DNA of 64,000 bases from Eremophila alpestris peregrina (GCA_009792885.1 WMCF01000089.1:2655496-2719495), one strand, 5' to 3'; shown: positions 25,613 to 39,250, counted from the stretch's first letter. A program made the numbers and translations. The notes: a model not told the origin generated them from the letters alone.

Positions 25613-28600
25613 TACTTTTAAACCTCAGTCTTTACTTCCTTTGATAGTTACTGTCCCAAACCAGTTTTACTGTGTATAGGCTCCACATATCATCAGTCAA
25701 TCAATGATTAAAATTTAGGAAACACTACTTCAAAGTGCTATTGAAATATTGTACCAAGACAGTACCTTGTCTAATGAATGAGGCTTCTTTATTCCTTGTC
25801 TTTCCCACAAGATGCTTTGAGAGGAGGCCTGTGAGTAAATATTTGGGAAAGAGATTGTTGAAATTCTCTCTTCTCATTTCTTACCTTGCCCACATCCAGA
25901 ACCATTGTAAAACCTGACATTTTTTTTCAAATTGCAGTGAATACACTTTGCTTCTATGTTACTTTATTTTAAATATGAAAAAGATTCTGTGTGCCACTGC
26001 ACCACACTATACGCTAATACATAGTTCATAAAAAGTATGGATATTTGTGAACATTATTTTAGGGATTTTTACATTTATCAAGATAATAAAAAGTTTTAGA
26101 AGAGGAAATGTATTCAGTTTTTGGCAGTAGTCCTAGTTTGTACACCAGCAATACCTACCTTTGCTGAAGTTGTCATTCTTAATGTGACTTAATTGTGGTT
26201 TTACTGCACTGTGTGAGAGTCAAAAGCTGCTCTAGCCATCATTACCAAATAATGAATGGCCTCTTTGAATTAGACATTTAATTTCCTAGACTTCAAGTAG
26301 AGAAAAACAAAGCCTAATAACATGGTTGTTTTGAGACTTCTTTATTCTTCATAGTTTGAAGAAGTCATTTACTTGGTTTCTTCATGACCTTTTTTTTTTT
26401 CATTTGCCTTAAAACATTCCAGTTTCACCAGTGGTGTAAAGAGATTTTGAAGTCACATGAGAACCAGGCTGAATATATGAATGGAAATACTTATTCATCA
26501 GTGTCTTGCTAACTTAATGATAAAGATATCTTAAGTACTGTAGCATGTGCTTAGAGAAATAGGGTCTGAATCAGAGCTGAGAAAGGCATATTCAGCATTT
26601 TCTTAAATGGCTCACATAATTTCATGCAAATAAAGGTGTTTATTTCCAGATGATTTTTCATATAACAGTTGCTGAAATTTGTATGAGATTTTTTTGCATT
26701 CCTTCTGGAACTTATGGTAGGGAACAGATATTCCTGCTGGTATATTTATAGTATGATTCAAGTAGAATATGATAGAAGGAAAAATTTATAGACTATGTAT
26801 CAATATTACCCTACAAAGGCATAGAGTGATGGAAAAGCCAGTGGAATGGAAATGTGAAGGGCTGACCTCCAATGCTATCTTAATTAAAATTTTCTCTGTT
26901 GAAGTCCTTGTGCTCCCAAGAACTGCCATGCTTCATATTGTGTGATGAAGTGACTTTATACTTCATATTGTCCAAGAGTAATTTAAAATTTGATACAAAG
27001 GAGCAAAGTTATCACTCCCTAACTGGAAAAGCTATGACTCACACATAAGAACAAAGTCAAATTAAGGTGGTAGATTTGACTTTCGGGTCTCTGTTATTGA
27101 TGACTAATCTGTTTCATTCATTATACCTCAAACTAGCAAGTGCACATACTTACCCCCATCTAAAAACAGTTTCTGAATGCATGGAAAATGCTCTGACTGA
27201 ACAGCCAGCTGGCACCAGATGGCATGGCAAGACACTGTCTAAAACTTTTGTGAACTAAAACTTCAAAGATTTGTTTTTCTGCGAAGATGGACGTACCTAA
27301 AACTCCTCAAGAAAATTCCTATAAACACCTAAATATAAGTTACTCCTTAGAAAAAGAAATTTTGTTTGAACTGTGTCTTGCTCATTTTTGCCCATTTCCA
27401 CTTAGGTTTGTGTATTATTGAAATGGCAACCTCAGTGCTAACCTACTTACCCAGTTTTGAGACTCTGTGAATTTGAAATGTATATTTCAAAATAGGTTGA
27501 GAGTTTCTGGAGCAATTACATAAGCTTCAGTTATTTATGTTACAGTTTTTGTTACAAAAGCTTGTTATTTATTCAGAAATAACACATTTGCAGTTTATAT
27601 TAGTTCCAATTTTTTCATGTTTAGAGGGCTTTTCAAGGAATGAAAAGGAAGAATAAAGCCAAATTTTCCTTCCCAAGATATTGGGAAAGTTTCATGGCTC
27701 CTGTTGAGATATGATAAAGGTGTGTTTTACAAGTCAGATGCTGCTGTGTACACGCAACAGATGTGGCAAGCTGGACTTGGTCCTTAAATGACATCATCAG
27801 GTCTTTTCACAGTGTTGTAAGTGCCAGAAACCACTCAGTCAGACAGTTTGAGCATGCCTGAAATGTCACATAGAACAACTTTGCTGCATAGGTTTGTTTT
27901 GTCATGTGGTGTTTCAATTTATTTCCATAACTAAAAAAAAAACTGCTTCATTGCTAAAAAAGTTAATATACAGAACGTCACTAAAAGGGAGAGTCATTAA
28001 AAGGAAAGAACTCTTGCTTGAAATGATGACTCAGTTAAGAAGACAGATTTGGGGAAGCTGCTCCTATGGCAGAAGTTCTCTACCAGAAGGTCCTCCCACC
28101 AGCACCACCAGATTGTGTGAAGAGATGCAGAGGACATGCTTGCTAGCCAGGCATTGGGAAGTGGATCAGAGACTGATATGCCTAATCTACTCTACATCCA
28201 CCTCCCCTGTGCTTTTTAAGGATGCACAGCCATTCCAAGTCACAGCCATTAGCCAAACTGCTGTTTAGAACCGTTTGGAAGGATTTCTGGCCTGCATTCA
28301 GAATGCCATTCCTCTCTCCTCTGTGCCTTTTTTCCCTTCATCCTACCTCATGTGAAGTCAGTGATTCATTCTCTTTTGTTTCCTCCATATGGCAGGATGT
28401 ATTAGAAGAGAAGGATAAACGCTCAAACAGAACATAGCCTTTCAGTCCCAGAGGAGGCAGAGGAAAACAAACAGCACTTGCTCCTCATTTTCTTCTTTTC
28501 ACATTTGTGAATAAGTTGGAAACTTTGGGTGGTTTCTTCTCCCTTATAGTGAGAAGTTCTGATCACTGAGTCCTGACAGTACACTTATTTGTGTGCCAAG

Positions 28601-31600
28601 GAGGTAGCAACACACTGCAACTATCTAAAATCCTAATCTGTGTGGCTGCTAGCTCAGAATTCAGTAAAGTGTTGATCAAACTCCAAGTTCCACTCTCTAA
28701 ACATCAGCCTGATGTTAACTTCATCTCATATATTCTTGTTTGTGAGATTTTTGCAGCCAGTGGTTACACATCAGTATTTGTATGCACTGACCATGCAGAA
28801 AATAAGCTAAATTAGCTAGAAAGAATATTTCTTATAGGAAAACTTAACCATCTGTATCAGTCAGTTCAAGCAAAGTTAGATGTAACATTGTTATAAAAGA
28901 AAGAACCACCAATTTTTGCTGACAGTAAATATATACCAATCAACAGCAATAATGAAAATTTACCAGCATAATTCCTTTTTAAAAAATGAGCAAGACCAAC
29001 ATTGATCAACTGTCTTAGCTGAGTCAGGCATTAAGTTTCCTGATTGTGAACAACACTGGCAGCCAAGTGACACTTATTTAAAATGTGTACATGTTAAAAA
29101 GGAAATACAGATGCTGGTATGGAAGAACCAACTATGTTCATTACTCTTTAGACAGCATTTTTTTAATAAATTATAAGTTTTAATCCACAAGAATTTGAGT
29201 CAAAGCTTCACAGAAGAAACAAGTGTTACCAGTACTCATTTTTACATGATGTTCTCATGGTTCTGTCTCAGATGTCATAGTAGTCATTTAAAATTTTCAT
29301 TTTATTAAGGATGAAAGTGACCTTTCCACTCTAGCTGATTTTGGATAGGACATCTTTGAAATAGAAGGAGTCCCAGAACGCTGTAGGTTTCACAAGTTTA
29401 TTTTGCATTTCAGATATGGTGAATAGTGAGAATTGACAAATAGTCTGTTGTAAAATCTTGGCTGTCAAGATGTTACCTTTTCAGACGTAAAACCCAACTT
29501 TAATTGATAATACAGCTTTCTGTGTAGACTATTCCAAGCCTTTGTTGCATTTGGGTGGAAAACTGGACTTCAAAGTCACCTAAGCATGACTGAGTCTCTA
29601 GTTGTACATACTTAATCTGCCTTACCTTAAACATAAACTGAAATGATGTTTAACAAATGAGTCATTTTAGTTCCCAAATTATTTGTGAGTTACTCAAAAG
29701 TTATAAATACATATGCACTAAAATGATCCATATGAAAATGGATCAGCTTCCCTCCAAATGACTCTGTGATTCTGCTCAAAATCTGCTCTCAAAGTAGCAG
29801 TCAAGAAAACTATTTCCTTAAGTATATCTGGCTTTAATTTGTTTGTAAATGAAATAAACATGGAGCTTTAGTTCTGCAAATTTAAACAACACCAAATGGT
29901 AAAGGTGTTCTGTGTCGTTCCTCACAATCCCAGTTCATTATTTTATACAGAAGTTATTGTAGAACTTGTCCTAATTCACACAGGGATTGCCTGGATATCC
30001 AGCACCAAGTATGTGTGGAGCACAGCCAGAAGCTACTTGCTCAGCTACACTAGTCAAAGGCTTCACAGCTCACATATAGATTCTTTTGTTATTATTTGTA
30101 ATGCTATATAGTATGTGTAGCCTGGAGTTAATTTATCCTCTCCCCATAAGAGTATAAATTTATTTTTATGTCATTTTATTTTAATTAAAGATCCCCACAG
30201 AGTGACTAACTGCCTACCAAATCTGATTTTATACAATATTTTCTTAAGTCTTTTTAAGAACGCTCATTTCAGGAAGACTTTCAAGCAGAATGTAGAATGA
30301 GGCACTGTAAATCATCGACTCAAAAAAATAGTTATAATGCCCATTATTAACTCTGTGTTCTTGTCTGTCAGTTATTGGATGATAATTAAAATGTGCAGCT
30401 TTCCTTACCCAGGTGACTGTCAGAGCCCCCAAACACTGAAAAAGGAATTTGGGCAGAGAAGTTCTGGATCACAGTACTGAGACTTAGCCTGTGTCATTCT
30501 CATTAATCAGTTTTCTGTAGAAAATCTTTTACTTTATACAGGTACAGAGAGCACAAAAATTCTCTGCTATTTACTCTCCATCACATCCCATTACCAGTTA
30601 CCAACATGGCCCAGACTACCACTGCATAACCACTGGCAGGTATTCAAACCTCAGTAATCAGAGTTCAAATCACAAATGTGACATGAATCAATCTCAAAAT
30701 TTTATTAAAATAATATAGATTTTTTTTAATCATGTAAAACTTTTTTGGTTTGTCTTTGTTTTTTATATGTTAGATTTCAAAGTCCCTAAAGATGATATTT
30801 TGAACTTAAGTCTATAACAGAGGGCTTGGTTTCTCTGACTAGATTCCAGAAGCCTAGGAAAGAACCTGGAGGTTCAAAATTTATCAGAATTGACATCATC
30901 TCTGCACTCAGTTCATTTATTCACTTAGAGAAGTGTGCTGATCTTTTCTGTTTCTACCTCTGAAGAGTATGCTTTTTTTGATAGTCCCTAATTGAAGATG
31001 GGATGTCATAACATTTTCTAATTTTTTTTTCTTCTAGCAGAAAGGATTATGTTTAAATGACCCTATTGAAAATGAAGATTTTCTATGATGGAGGGAAAAA
31101 TAAAAACCCCAGGCACTTCTAGGAATGTTAGAGTGGCAGAAATGCAAAAATAACACAATCTATTAAGCAAACAGTTACAATTAATTTGACTGAGTTCATG
31201 TATATGAGTCACCCTTCGCATTAAATGTTTCACGTGCCTTATGTATTGTGTGATACGGCTGCCTTTGACAGTACAGGAACCTGAGCGCAAGTGAAAGAGC
31301 TTTTTGTTTGAACTTTCTTTACATAGTAAAGAAGGAAGGAAAATCCAGGGTTCTAATCTGAGATACCCGCTGTTGATAATCTTAAAAAAAAAGGAATGTT
31401 TGTGTATCTAAAACTACCAGTGGAAGTCCTGTCTCGCTGCAAGAGACTATACCAGATGCATCAAAACTGATGGAAAACTCATAAGCCTAGGGAAATAATG
31501 ACAGTGAGTAAAGTATTGCTACTGTTTAGTATGAGACTGAGCATACATTTTGTTCAAAAGTACACCAACATTGGCAAAATGCCTTGCTGGAGGAAATTAA

Positions 31601-34584
31601 TTGAAGCTTGATTCACAGCATTGCTGCTTCCAGCAACACCACTGGCAAGCTGATTTGACTTCAGTGGAACAAGCTCCTTTTCATCTTCTTACCTAGCAGA
31701 AGATTTAGTGGGAAGTGAAATTAGTCTGTGAGATCCCTCAACTATCTTCAAAAACCACAGTATTATTTTAGGAAGCTGTGCCTCTGTTCAGCAGTGGTAA
31801 TGACAACATGGCTACTCAGAAACGAGCACAACAGAAGTGGTTCCTGATACAACCTCACTCGTGGCCAGAGTGTAATGAGCCCCATGCAGATGTTTCAGTC
31901 TCTGAGGGTGTCCTGCACCTCACAGAATGGCTTAAAAATATTTTGCCAGAGGGCTCCCTGGGTATGTTTTGTAAAGCAAAAGGTTTAATAAACTTATGTA
32001 ATAATAAACAATAGAGAACAAAATAGAACCCGAGCACAGATACATGCAAATGTTGTATCTGGCTACGACATCCCAAGAAGCACTGAGAAGCCCTGTGCTC
32101 TGCCTTATGTACAGAAGGATTTGGGTGGGTTTTTGGCAAAGTGCCCAATAGAGAATAGCGGCAGTTCTGAGGGACTGGTGAATAGACCTGTCCGTGTTTC
32201 TGTCTTGGCCTTGAGCCAATGGCTGCCAGGAGAGCAGAGAACCCTCTAGGGCTTTTTCCTTTTAAGTCCTAAGGTGAAATTGAAACCTTTTTTCTTATGT
32301 GGAAAATATCTGCTTGATTTAAAGCTTCACTACTACAGGTTCTCACATCTACAACTAGCCCAGTTTTCAGGTGTGTCTGCCTGCAAGAGGCACAAGAGTC
32401 CCAAGGGTTGTGAGGACAAGGCACAGGTTCTCATTTTGCAGCGCTGAAGTCATACACATCTTCATGCATTTCAACCCAAACTTGCTCACTTTGAGTTATC
32501 TCTGAGACAGAAAAGGCACAAAAGGATGCACATTTGCACCAGGGACAAGGATGATTCTCTCTGTTCTGTTGAAACATCTCATATTTTGAGACATCAGACT
32601 TTGAACACATCTTTGGCCAGGCTCTTTTTTTATAAAACAAGATATTTGAGATACATCGTTACACCCTAAAGTAAAATAGACATTTACTGATACAATCTGA
32701 AACCTTGATTTGACAAGTGTGGGTTCAGCAATGAAAGCAACTAAAGTCAAATCATATGATCAATGTTAAGTCAGATATTTAAATCTTAAGAGAAAAAAAT
32801 AAAATAGATGCATACAATAACAAATCTGATCACAGGTGTAAATAAGAGGTAGGGGATATCCTCTCAGCAAATCTGGTCTGTCCTCAACCCTAAGCTGAAG
32901 TATTCAGTTCTTCTGACATGGCATAAGGGCATAAAGTAATAAAAAAAGAAGGGTCTAAAATTGTTGAGCTGAGCCCAGACAATTTTACATGGGAAAGAGG
33001 ATACCTAGAATTTATGATGATGCTATTGAATTGGTTATTCTTTTAATATTCGCTAACAAAGTGCTCCTTTAATAACTGCAGCCACAGTTTGTGTTCTTTC
33101 TGTTTTAAAGGAGACTAAAAATTGAGCTTTGGGTGATTTTTGTTTTATTCTAGCACTCATCCAATTATGGTATATAACAACTTATAATAATGAAGCTATG
33201 ATAACCTCAGGACAGGAGGAAAACAGCAAATCATTTTTATTTTTGCTTACCCAGAAAAGACAATTTTGTGGAAACACTGAATACTTTTCACAGCTTTGTA
33301 TCATCGGCTCGGGTGAGGTATTGATTTCCTTTAAATTTATTACTCAGTTCTGTGTATTTATAATTATATTGAGTAAGGAAACCTATGGTCATTGTTCTGT
33401 TCCCTTTCCAAAAAAAACTAAAAAGATATGAATTTTAACCTTTATGAAACTTATACCCATGGCAGCTGCTTCAGTAAAAGACAGAGGATTGGTCATTGCT
33501 ACATTCTTTTCTTCCCCTGATTTCATTTACAAAAGTAGTGGAATTGCTGAGCCATATTATTACAATGTTTTTGAATCACCTGGATGTGGAATCAGGAAAT
33601 CAAATTGAAAAGTATATAAAGATTTGGGAAAAAATTAGCTTGCGGAAGAAAGGGAGCTGGTTTTGTATTTCTGTCATGCACAAGAATAAAGATTATTGCT
33701 TTACAGAGGATTTTCTGGGCTGTGAATTATATAAAAGATGTTGAATTAAAATATGAGTGCCCAAAAAAGCAAGATCAGTGTAGCCCAGTTGTTCCTTTTT
33801 CAGTATCATTCTTCTGTATTCTGCAACACAAAAGCCAAACTGGGCTGAGATGCAAGACTGAGAAGCAGCCCTAGTATGTCTTAAATGACCTTGTGTGAGA
33901 CCCTGAACATCAATAGAAATACATGGATCTTTTTGAGGACTCAGTTTGGCCAGTCAAAATATTCCTCTGAGGTTTATGACTTCTCCTTACAACATGTGTA
34001 CAGTTAGAGATAATGAATAATAGTGTGGAGTATTCAAAAAAAATGCTAGCTCAAATAACCATTTCTCATAGACTTACATGAGTGAAGATTGTTGGTTTTG
34101 CAGGTTTTATTGTCTTTCTGTGTTAGACATCTCACCAATTCCTAAACCTAGAATAGCTGTACATCTGGCAATTCCATACCATATGGAAAGTTAGCAGTTG
34201 TTAATTCTGGTGAGATTCATGGCAGAATTTCACTACGCTACTGATCAATGGATTTTAGTCTGTTGAGCAGTAAAAATCTCCATCTCAATGTATCATTTTA
34301 AGGGTAAAATCTTCTTTTGCAACTGCATGGAGTTTAATTTTAATCCATTAAACTGAGGTTCAAAAGTATTGAAAGCTACCCAAAGACACTTTTAGATAAC
34401 TAAATGTATTTTTGCTACCTAGACCTCCCTGTTGAACATGATTATTGGATACTACATGTGTGACTTGGCCTCTGGCTGATTTTCCAGTTAATTATTTCTG
34501 AAGACAAACTAACTTAAATTAATATCCCATAGGAAAAAGGTTTTCATTTTTAATCTCCTTGCTAGATTTACTGAGCTGGGTCTT
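25613..34584. other. Non-coding stretch, no gene seen
   Basis: Nine kilobases of AT-rich DNA. 27894-28437 and 31780-32400 are slightly richer in GC and have frames of 70-124 codons without any family resemblance. No confident mobile element apart from the weak CR1-like tail at 29740. Confidence 0.6.
29740..29778 (+). repeat. Possible degraded CR1 3' tail
   Basis: CTTCCCTCCAAATGACTCTG followed by TGATTCTG looks like the last 30-40 bases of a CR1 copy in the + orientation. Nothing CR1-like precedes it, so it may be a very short insertion or chance. Confidence 0.3.
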
Positions 34585-35710
34585 AGTGCCCATGAATGAA
34601 GTAGTAGTTTATACAAGATTTTTGAATTTTAGCAAACCTTTTGATACTCTCTCACACCATATAATTGTAGACAAAATGTCCATCACACCACCAGACAAGT
34701 CCATAACATTTTGGGTAATAAACTGGGTGGTGGGTTGGGCTCAAAGAGTTGTAATTGCTATACTTGGTGGGATTTCCCCATGACCAACTTTAGGGCCAGT
34801 GCTCTTTAATGCTTTCATAAAGTCTCTGGATGCAGGAATCAAGTGTACCTTAAATGAGTTTGCCAATAATACCAAGCTAGGAAGAGCTGTGCATTCCCTC
34901 AAGGGTAGAGAGGTACTACAGAGAAATCTGGATAGACTAGAGATCCAGGCCATCACCAACCATTTAAGAGCAAGCACCAGTATCTCCACCTGGGACAGAG
35001 TAATCCTGATGATATTTTTAAACTGGAGAAGAGGATGGAGAGCAGCCCTGCAGAAAGAGATCTGGGAGTCTGGACTAATGGCAAGTTGAACATGAGTCAG
35101 CAGTGCCCTGGCAGCCAGGAGGACCAAGAGTGTCCTGGGGGGCATCAGGCACAGCATCACAGCCAGGCAAGGGAGGGGATTTTCCCACTCTGCTCTGCAC
35201 TGGGGCATCCTCATCCAGAGTCCTGTGTGTAGTTTTGAGTGCTTCAGTATAAGGAGGACAGAAAACTATTAGAATGTGTCCAGAGGAGGGTGATGGAGAT
35301 GATGAAAGGTCTTGATGGATGAAACTCAGGAGGAATGGATGAGGTGACCTGACTTTTTCAGCCTGGGGAAGAGAAGACAGAGGAGAGACCCCATGGGAGG
35401 TCACCTTCCTCATGGGAGGCAGCAGAGGCGAAGATGCTCATCTCCTCTCTTTGGTAGTTAGTGATAGGAGAAAAGAAAATGGAATGAAGCTGCATTAGGG
35501 GGAGTTCAGACTGGAGAGTATGAAAAAGTTCTTCACTGACAATGTGGCTGATCACTGGAACAGGTTCCCCAGGGAAGTACACACAGCACAAGGCCTGTGA
35601 TGCTCTTACTCTTGTGACTTACTTTTAGGTGGTTCAGTGAGGAACACAGATTTGGACTCTGTGATCCTTATGGGTTTCATTGAACTTTAGAGATTCTCTG
35701 ATTCTATGAC
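34585..35710 (+). mobile_element. CR1 LINE fragment with reverse-transcriptase remnants, longest copy in the window
   Basis: About 1.1 kb. Frame + at 34559-34783 retains an RT block readable as FLNFSKPFDTLSHH, the counterpart of the family's YLDFSKAFD. A second frame (34799-35089) retains FIKSLDAGIKCTL and FANNTKLG, where the catalytic FADD motif is changed to FANN. CR1 C-terminal and 3' non-coding sequence follows, ending at GATTCTCTGATTCTATGAC. It is non-autonomous and inactive: frames are broken and the second catalytic box has lost both aspartates. Confidence 0.92.
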
Positions 35711-37746
35711 TGAAAAAATGATCATGGTGATGATCATAGCCCTTGTTCAGGAACAGCCTGAAAAGAAAATCTCATTATCCATGTGATTGATATCACCCTT
35801 GTTCCTATATATTCAAATATACACTGTTTTTATAATTATTCTTAAATTCTAAATAATTTTAGCAATTTTTGTCATTGTGATAAATAATAAACCTTAACAC
35901 TGCTGTGAATTTTTAAAATTAATTATAACTAGCTGGCAAGGAGTTTAGAAAAAGTCATATTATATATTTCCAAACACAGGGACATCATCAGCATCCTTTG
36001 CTTTGTGGATATCCTTTCACCTCCAGATTCAAAGTGCATAATATTCCCCTCAGCATACAAGGCAAAAAAATATCTCTTTTGTTTTTCCTTAGCACCTATA
36101 GAGATTTTACGTTTATATTGTATCTACTCAAAAATTACACACATGTGCAAGATCTCTTCTGGAGAAAATGCTGGAAGTTCTCACAGATCCAATACTATCT
36201 TTTCTGTTCATGTATTCTCCTTTTCTGGATACCCCTTCCTACTCCCATGCACCAGTAATGTTGAAAATGTGCAGTTCTTTTGAGAATCAATCAATCAATT
36301 ACTCTCTTTCAATTCCCCTCTTCTTTGATGTTTCCAGTTACTCTATGGCCTAAGTTACTTTTCAGAGCTAGTAACAAAGTGAAAGGATGAAAAATTACAT
36401 ACAGCCTTCATAAGGAGGTATATCAACTGCCTGCTGTCCTATAATACTTTACTTCACACAACACCTACAGTGGTTTTTGAATAAGTGATTTTGAGTTGAT
36501 AGTGTGAGTGCCTTCAATCTTAAAATCCCAAATGTATGGTCTCATCTGGGTTTCTTACAATTGTCTTTGATATTAATGAGCTTTTAATTAGGAATAAAAT
36601 GGAGACATCATTATGGATAGATGTATTCATGCAGACTCAAGTCCTTTTTTTTTTTTATTTAGGCCATCTGAAAGTGCTCTAGCAATAGGAAGCTATTCTA
36701 GCATTAATTTTATTTAGGACAAGGACAAGTACATTAGTCTTGGAGAATATTAATACAGATGGTATAAATAGTGTTCTCCTTTAAGAACATCTAAGCATAT
36801 GTGCATTTTTCTGAGTCCTAGCATGCATGAACTGGTTGAAAATTATTCATTGAAACTGTTTCTAGATAGAATATTATGGTTTCAATGAAATATAACAATG
36901 CAGAAAATGTTTTGAGGAAAAAATAACTGGAAAAAAAGATTCATCAGGAAAAATATTTTCAACAAATGTTAAAATAATTTCAAGAGAAAAAGGCTCTTTT
37001 TTTTTTCTTTTTTTTTTGGTAGACTTGCACTGTACATCTGTAGAGTCAGGCAGAAAATACAACCTGGACCAACATCTTTGAGCTGAGGTCTGGAGGTCTA
37101 AACCAAGAAGAAAACCCCTGCAAATATCATATTTGAATGCAGTTGAAGTTTACTCCTCACCTTGAGGAGAGAAGTACAGCAGTGCTATGAAGAACTGTTG
37201 CAGGTCTTCCAGGAGACTGTAAGTCCATAGATGAGCTTGTAAGAGGTACTAGGCAATGCAGCAGTCACAGTTCTTTTGGCTTTGCACCACAAATGTCTCC
37301 TGACCGGCATCAACCTCTGGACATCACTCATAGATCAAGTAGAGCCATGGGACACAGCACCATCCACTGTGATATGTCAGCTTCTTGAGAAAGCAACAGG
37401 GTTGCATATACACAACCTGTCTTCTTATGAAAAAGTAAGAAAGAGGAAAAAATGTTTGTTAGCTTAAAATCTGTGCACAATTACTTTTTGTAACTAGTGC
37501 TAGCACATTAGGGCAGCAGAGTAAATTCAATATGGAAAGCTGTGCTTTCTAATCCCTTTATCTTGATTAACCAGGAAAATAAATTTATTTGGCATATTGT
37601 TTAAGTATGAGTTGTCTTCTGCTAGTAATTAAAGAAAATGTTTACCAAATACATACTAATTCAAATGGCAGAGGCTCTGAGTTCTTGAGTTAGTTTTAAG
37701 TTCAGTGTTCCCTAATTTTCGATTTCCCGGCTAATGCACCAATTAA
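35711..37746. other. Non-coding stretch, no gene seen
   Basis: AT-rich, with TAATGAGCTTTTAATTAGG near 36575 (homeodomain-type AT motifs) and T-runs at 36647 and 36996-37018. No gene or mobile element recognised. Confidence 0.6.
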
Positions 37747-39075
37747 TGTGGTGGTTTTATTAGGGTTTTTCTGCTGTGAGATAGGATTAATAGAAAAAGC
37801 AAAGCAGGCTCAAACTTAAAAGATATAAAGATAGTTTATTCACACACACTAAAAGGAAACAAGGAGGGGAAAAAACCCAAATAATAAAAATTAAACTTCC
37901 AAAACACTTCCCCCTCTCCCACCAGCTTCTTTTCCTCCTTACAGACATTTATAAAGACAAGAACTCAGATCTCAGGGTCTGTATCCCTTATAGAATAATC
38001 TTTTATCAATCTCTCTAGAGAGAGAAGTCTCTTCTGGTTCTGGTAACTCTCCACAAGGACAGAAACAGTCTACTCGTGGCTCTTAGCTCTCACAGAAGAC
38101 AGCCACCCAGAAACAAAATTCTGTCTCTGTGGCTCTCCCATAAAGTGCAGTTTTTCCCATCAACTGCACTTGGGTCATGGACTCTATGCACCCTGGTGTG
38201 TTATTTTTTAAAATTAACAGTTCAGGTGTAAAGGATACTCTTCATCCCAGTCTAGGGCAGAAATATCTCTCACTTTTACTCAAAGCACTGGCACAGAAGA
38301 CTTATATCACATCAAGCATCTTACTCAGATGCCTCAGGGGACCACAGGGTCACTGCTTCATCTATATCTACTTAGTCTATTGCAAATACCTCTGCTCAAA
38401 AATTACCAATCTGAACAATTATTTCCCCAGTTCATATTCTCCATGGTTTAAAGATATATTCTAGAATAGTTTGTTACCACAATTCACAAAAGATTTTCAG
38501 TTAAAGAGCATCTTCTCATCTCCCCATCCTTTAAGACACAACACCTCTTTCACAGACCTCAGTATCTTCATGAAGCCTAAAGTAGAAATGTCTCTACTGT
38601 AACATCTTCACTCCCTAGATAAAAGATCAGTGTTCTGCAAGCTTCACCTTGGCAAGGACAGAGTTAACTGTAGCTCGGGGATGGTCCCCTGCTCTCGGCC
38701 GGGCGATGGCGGCAGCTCTTGAAAAGCTCCGAGGCCACACGGCGGACGTGGGGTGGGGGAAGAAACAGGAACGGCGGCTGAGGTCACGATGGCTCCCATG
38801 GTGGTAGATGCAGCTTCCACCCCTTAAACCCCTCGGTCTCATTCGGGGTAGGCTCAACCCAGGATCAGAGCCGCTCCAGGTAGAAAGCAGTGGAGGGAGA
38901 AATCAGCTGCAGTCCCCCACAAACAGCGGCTGGAACTCAGTCCGAGCGGAGCTGGAGCACACACCTCTGCCTCCCTCTCTGCCCAAGAGTCACTGAGCTT
39001 AACAGATGCTCCGAGTTAGGCCAGGGCTCAGCAGGGCCCCGGCTCCCCCCGGCCGGGAGGGAGCTGGGGCTGCCT

Positions 39076-39085
39076 CTTACCTCTC
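39076..39085 (-). promoter_or_regulatory. Candidate 5' splice donor downstream of the LTR TATA box
   Basis: The minus strand reads GGAGAG|GTAAGA with the GT at plus-strand 39080-39079, a close match to the vertebrate donor consensus. With a start near 39105 it would end a very short first exon. Confidence 0.4.
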
Positions 39086-39130
39086 CTGAGGCTAGCAGCG
39101 GAAAAGAGCAGAGTTCCCGAAATCCCCAGC

Positions 39131-39137
39131 TTTTATA
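39131..39137 (-). promoter_or_regulatory. TATA box of the minus-strand LTR
   Basis: Minus-strand TATAAAA, about 25-30 bases upstream of the start of the CpG-rich leader and 50 bases upstream of a good splice donor. It fits a core promoter pointing antisense to LINGO2. Activity is not shown. Confidence 0.5.
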
Positions 39138-39250
39138 AATGTGTTCTTTCACGAAAATGAACTGACTTTCTCACTGGCTGAACCATGTGTCAAGCTAAGG
39201 TCCTTGCAGCTGTTTCTTTTTTTAAATAAAAGTTATGCTAAACCATAACA

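Larger units (their letters stand above)
37747..39250 (-). mobile_element. CpG-rich ERV-type LTR on the minus strand, about 1.5 kb
   Basis: Read on the minus strand it starts TGTTATGGTTTAGC (39250) and ends GGTTTTATTAGG-complement ...CCACCACA (37747), again TG...CA. A TATA box (TATAAAA, plus-strand 39131-39137) stands about 115 bp in. A CpG-rich leader (about 38675-39110, over two dozen CpG) follows. Near the far end there are AATAAA hexamers (plus-strand TTTATT at 37835-37840 and 37756-37761) and a GAGCCTGCTTTGC block that I associate with avian LTRs. There is no coding interior. The long distance between TATA and AATAAA is unusual for a simple LTR, so a non-autonomous LTR element is an alternative. 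No clear target-site duplication. Confidence 0.62.

Noticed and set aside
27894..28268. 124-codon plus-strand frame
   Set aside because: Composition changes along its length and no family is recognised. No splice or transcript-like context.
34741..35214. 157-codon minus-strand frame
   Set aside because: It is the antisense shadow of the CR1 ORF2 remnant at 34585-35710.
38627..39138. Several 60-80 codon frames in the CpG-rich block, and the idea of a gene CpG-island promoter
   Set aside because: GC-rich DNA keeps frames open by chance. The block lies inside an element with TG...CA ends and LTR-type signals, so an LTR is the simpler reading.
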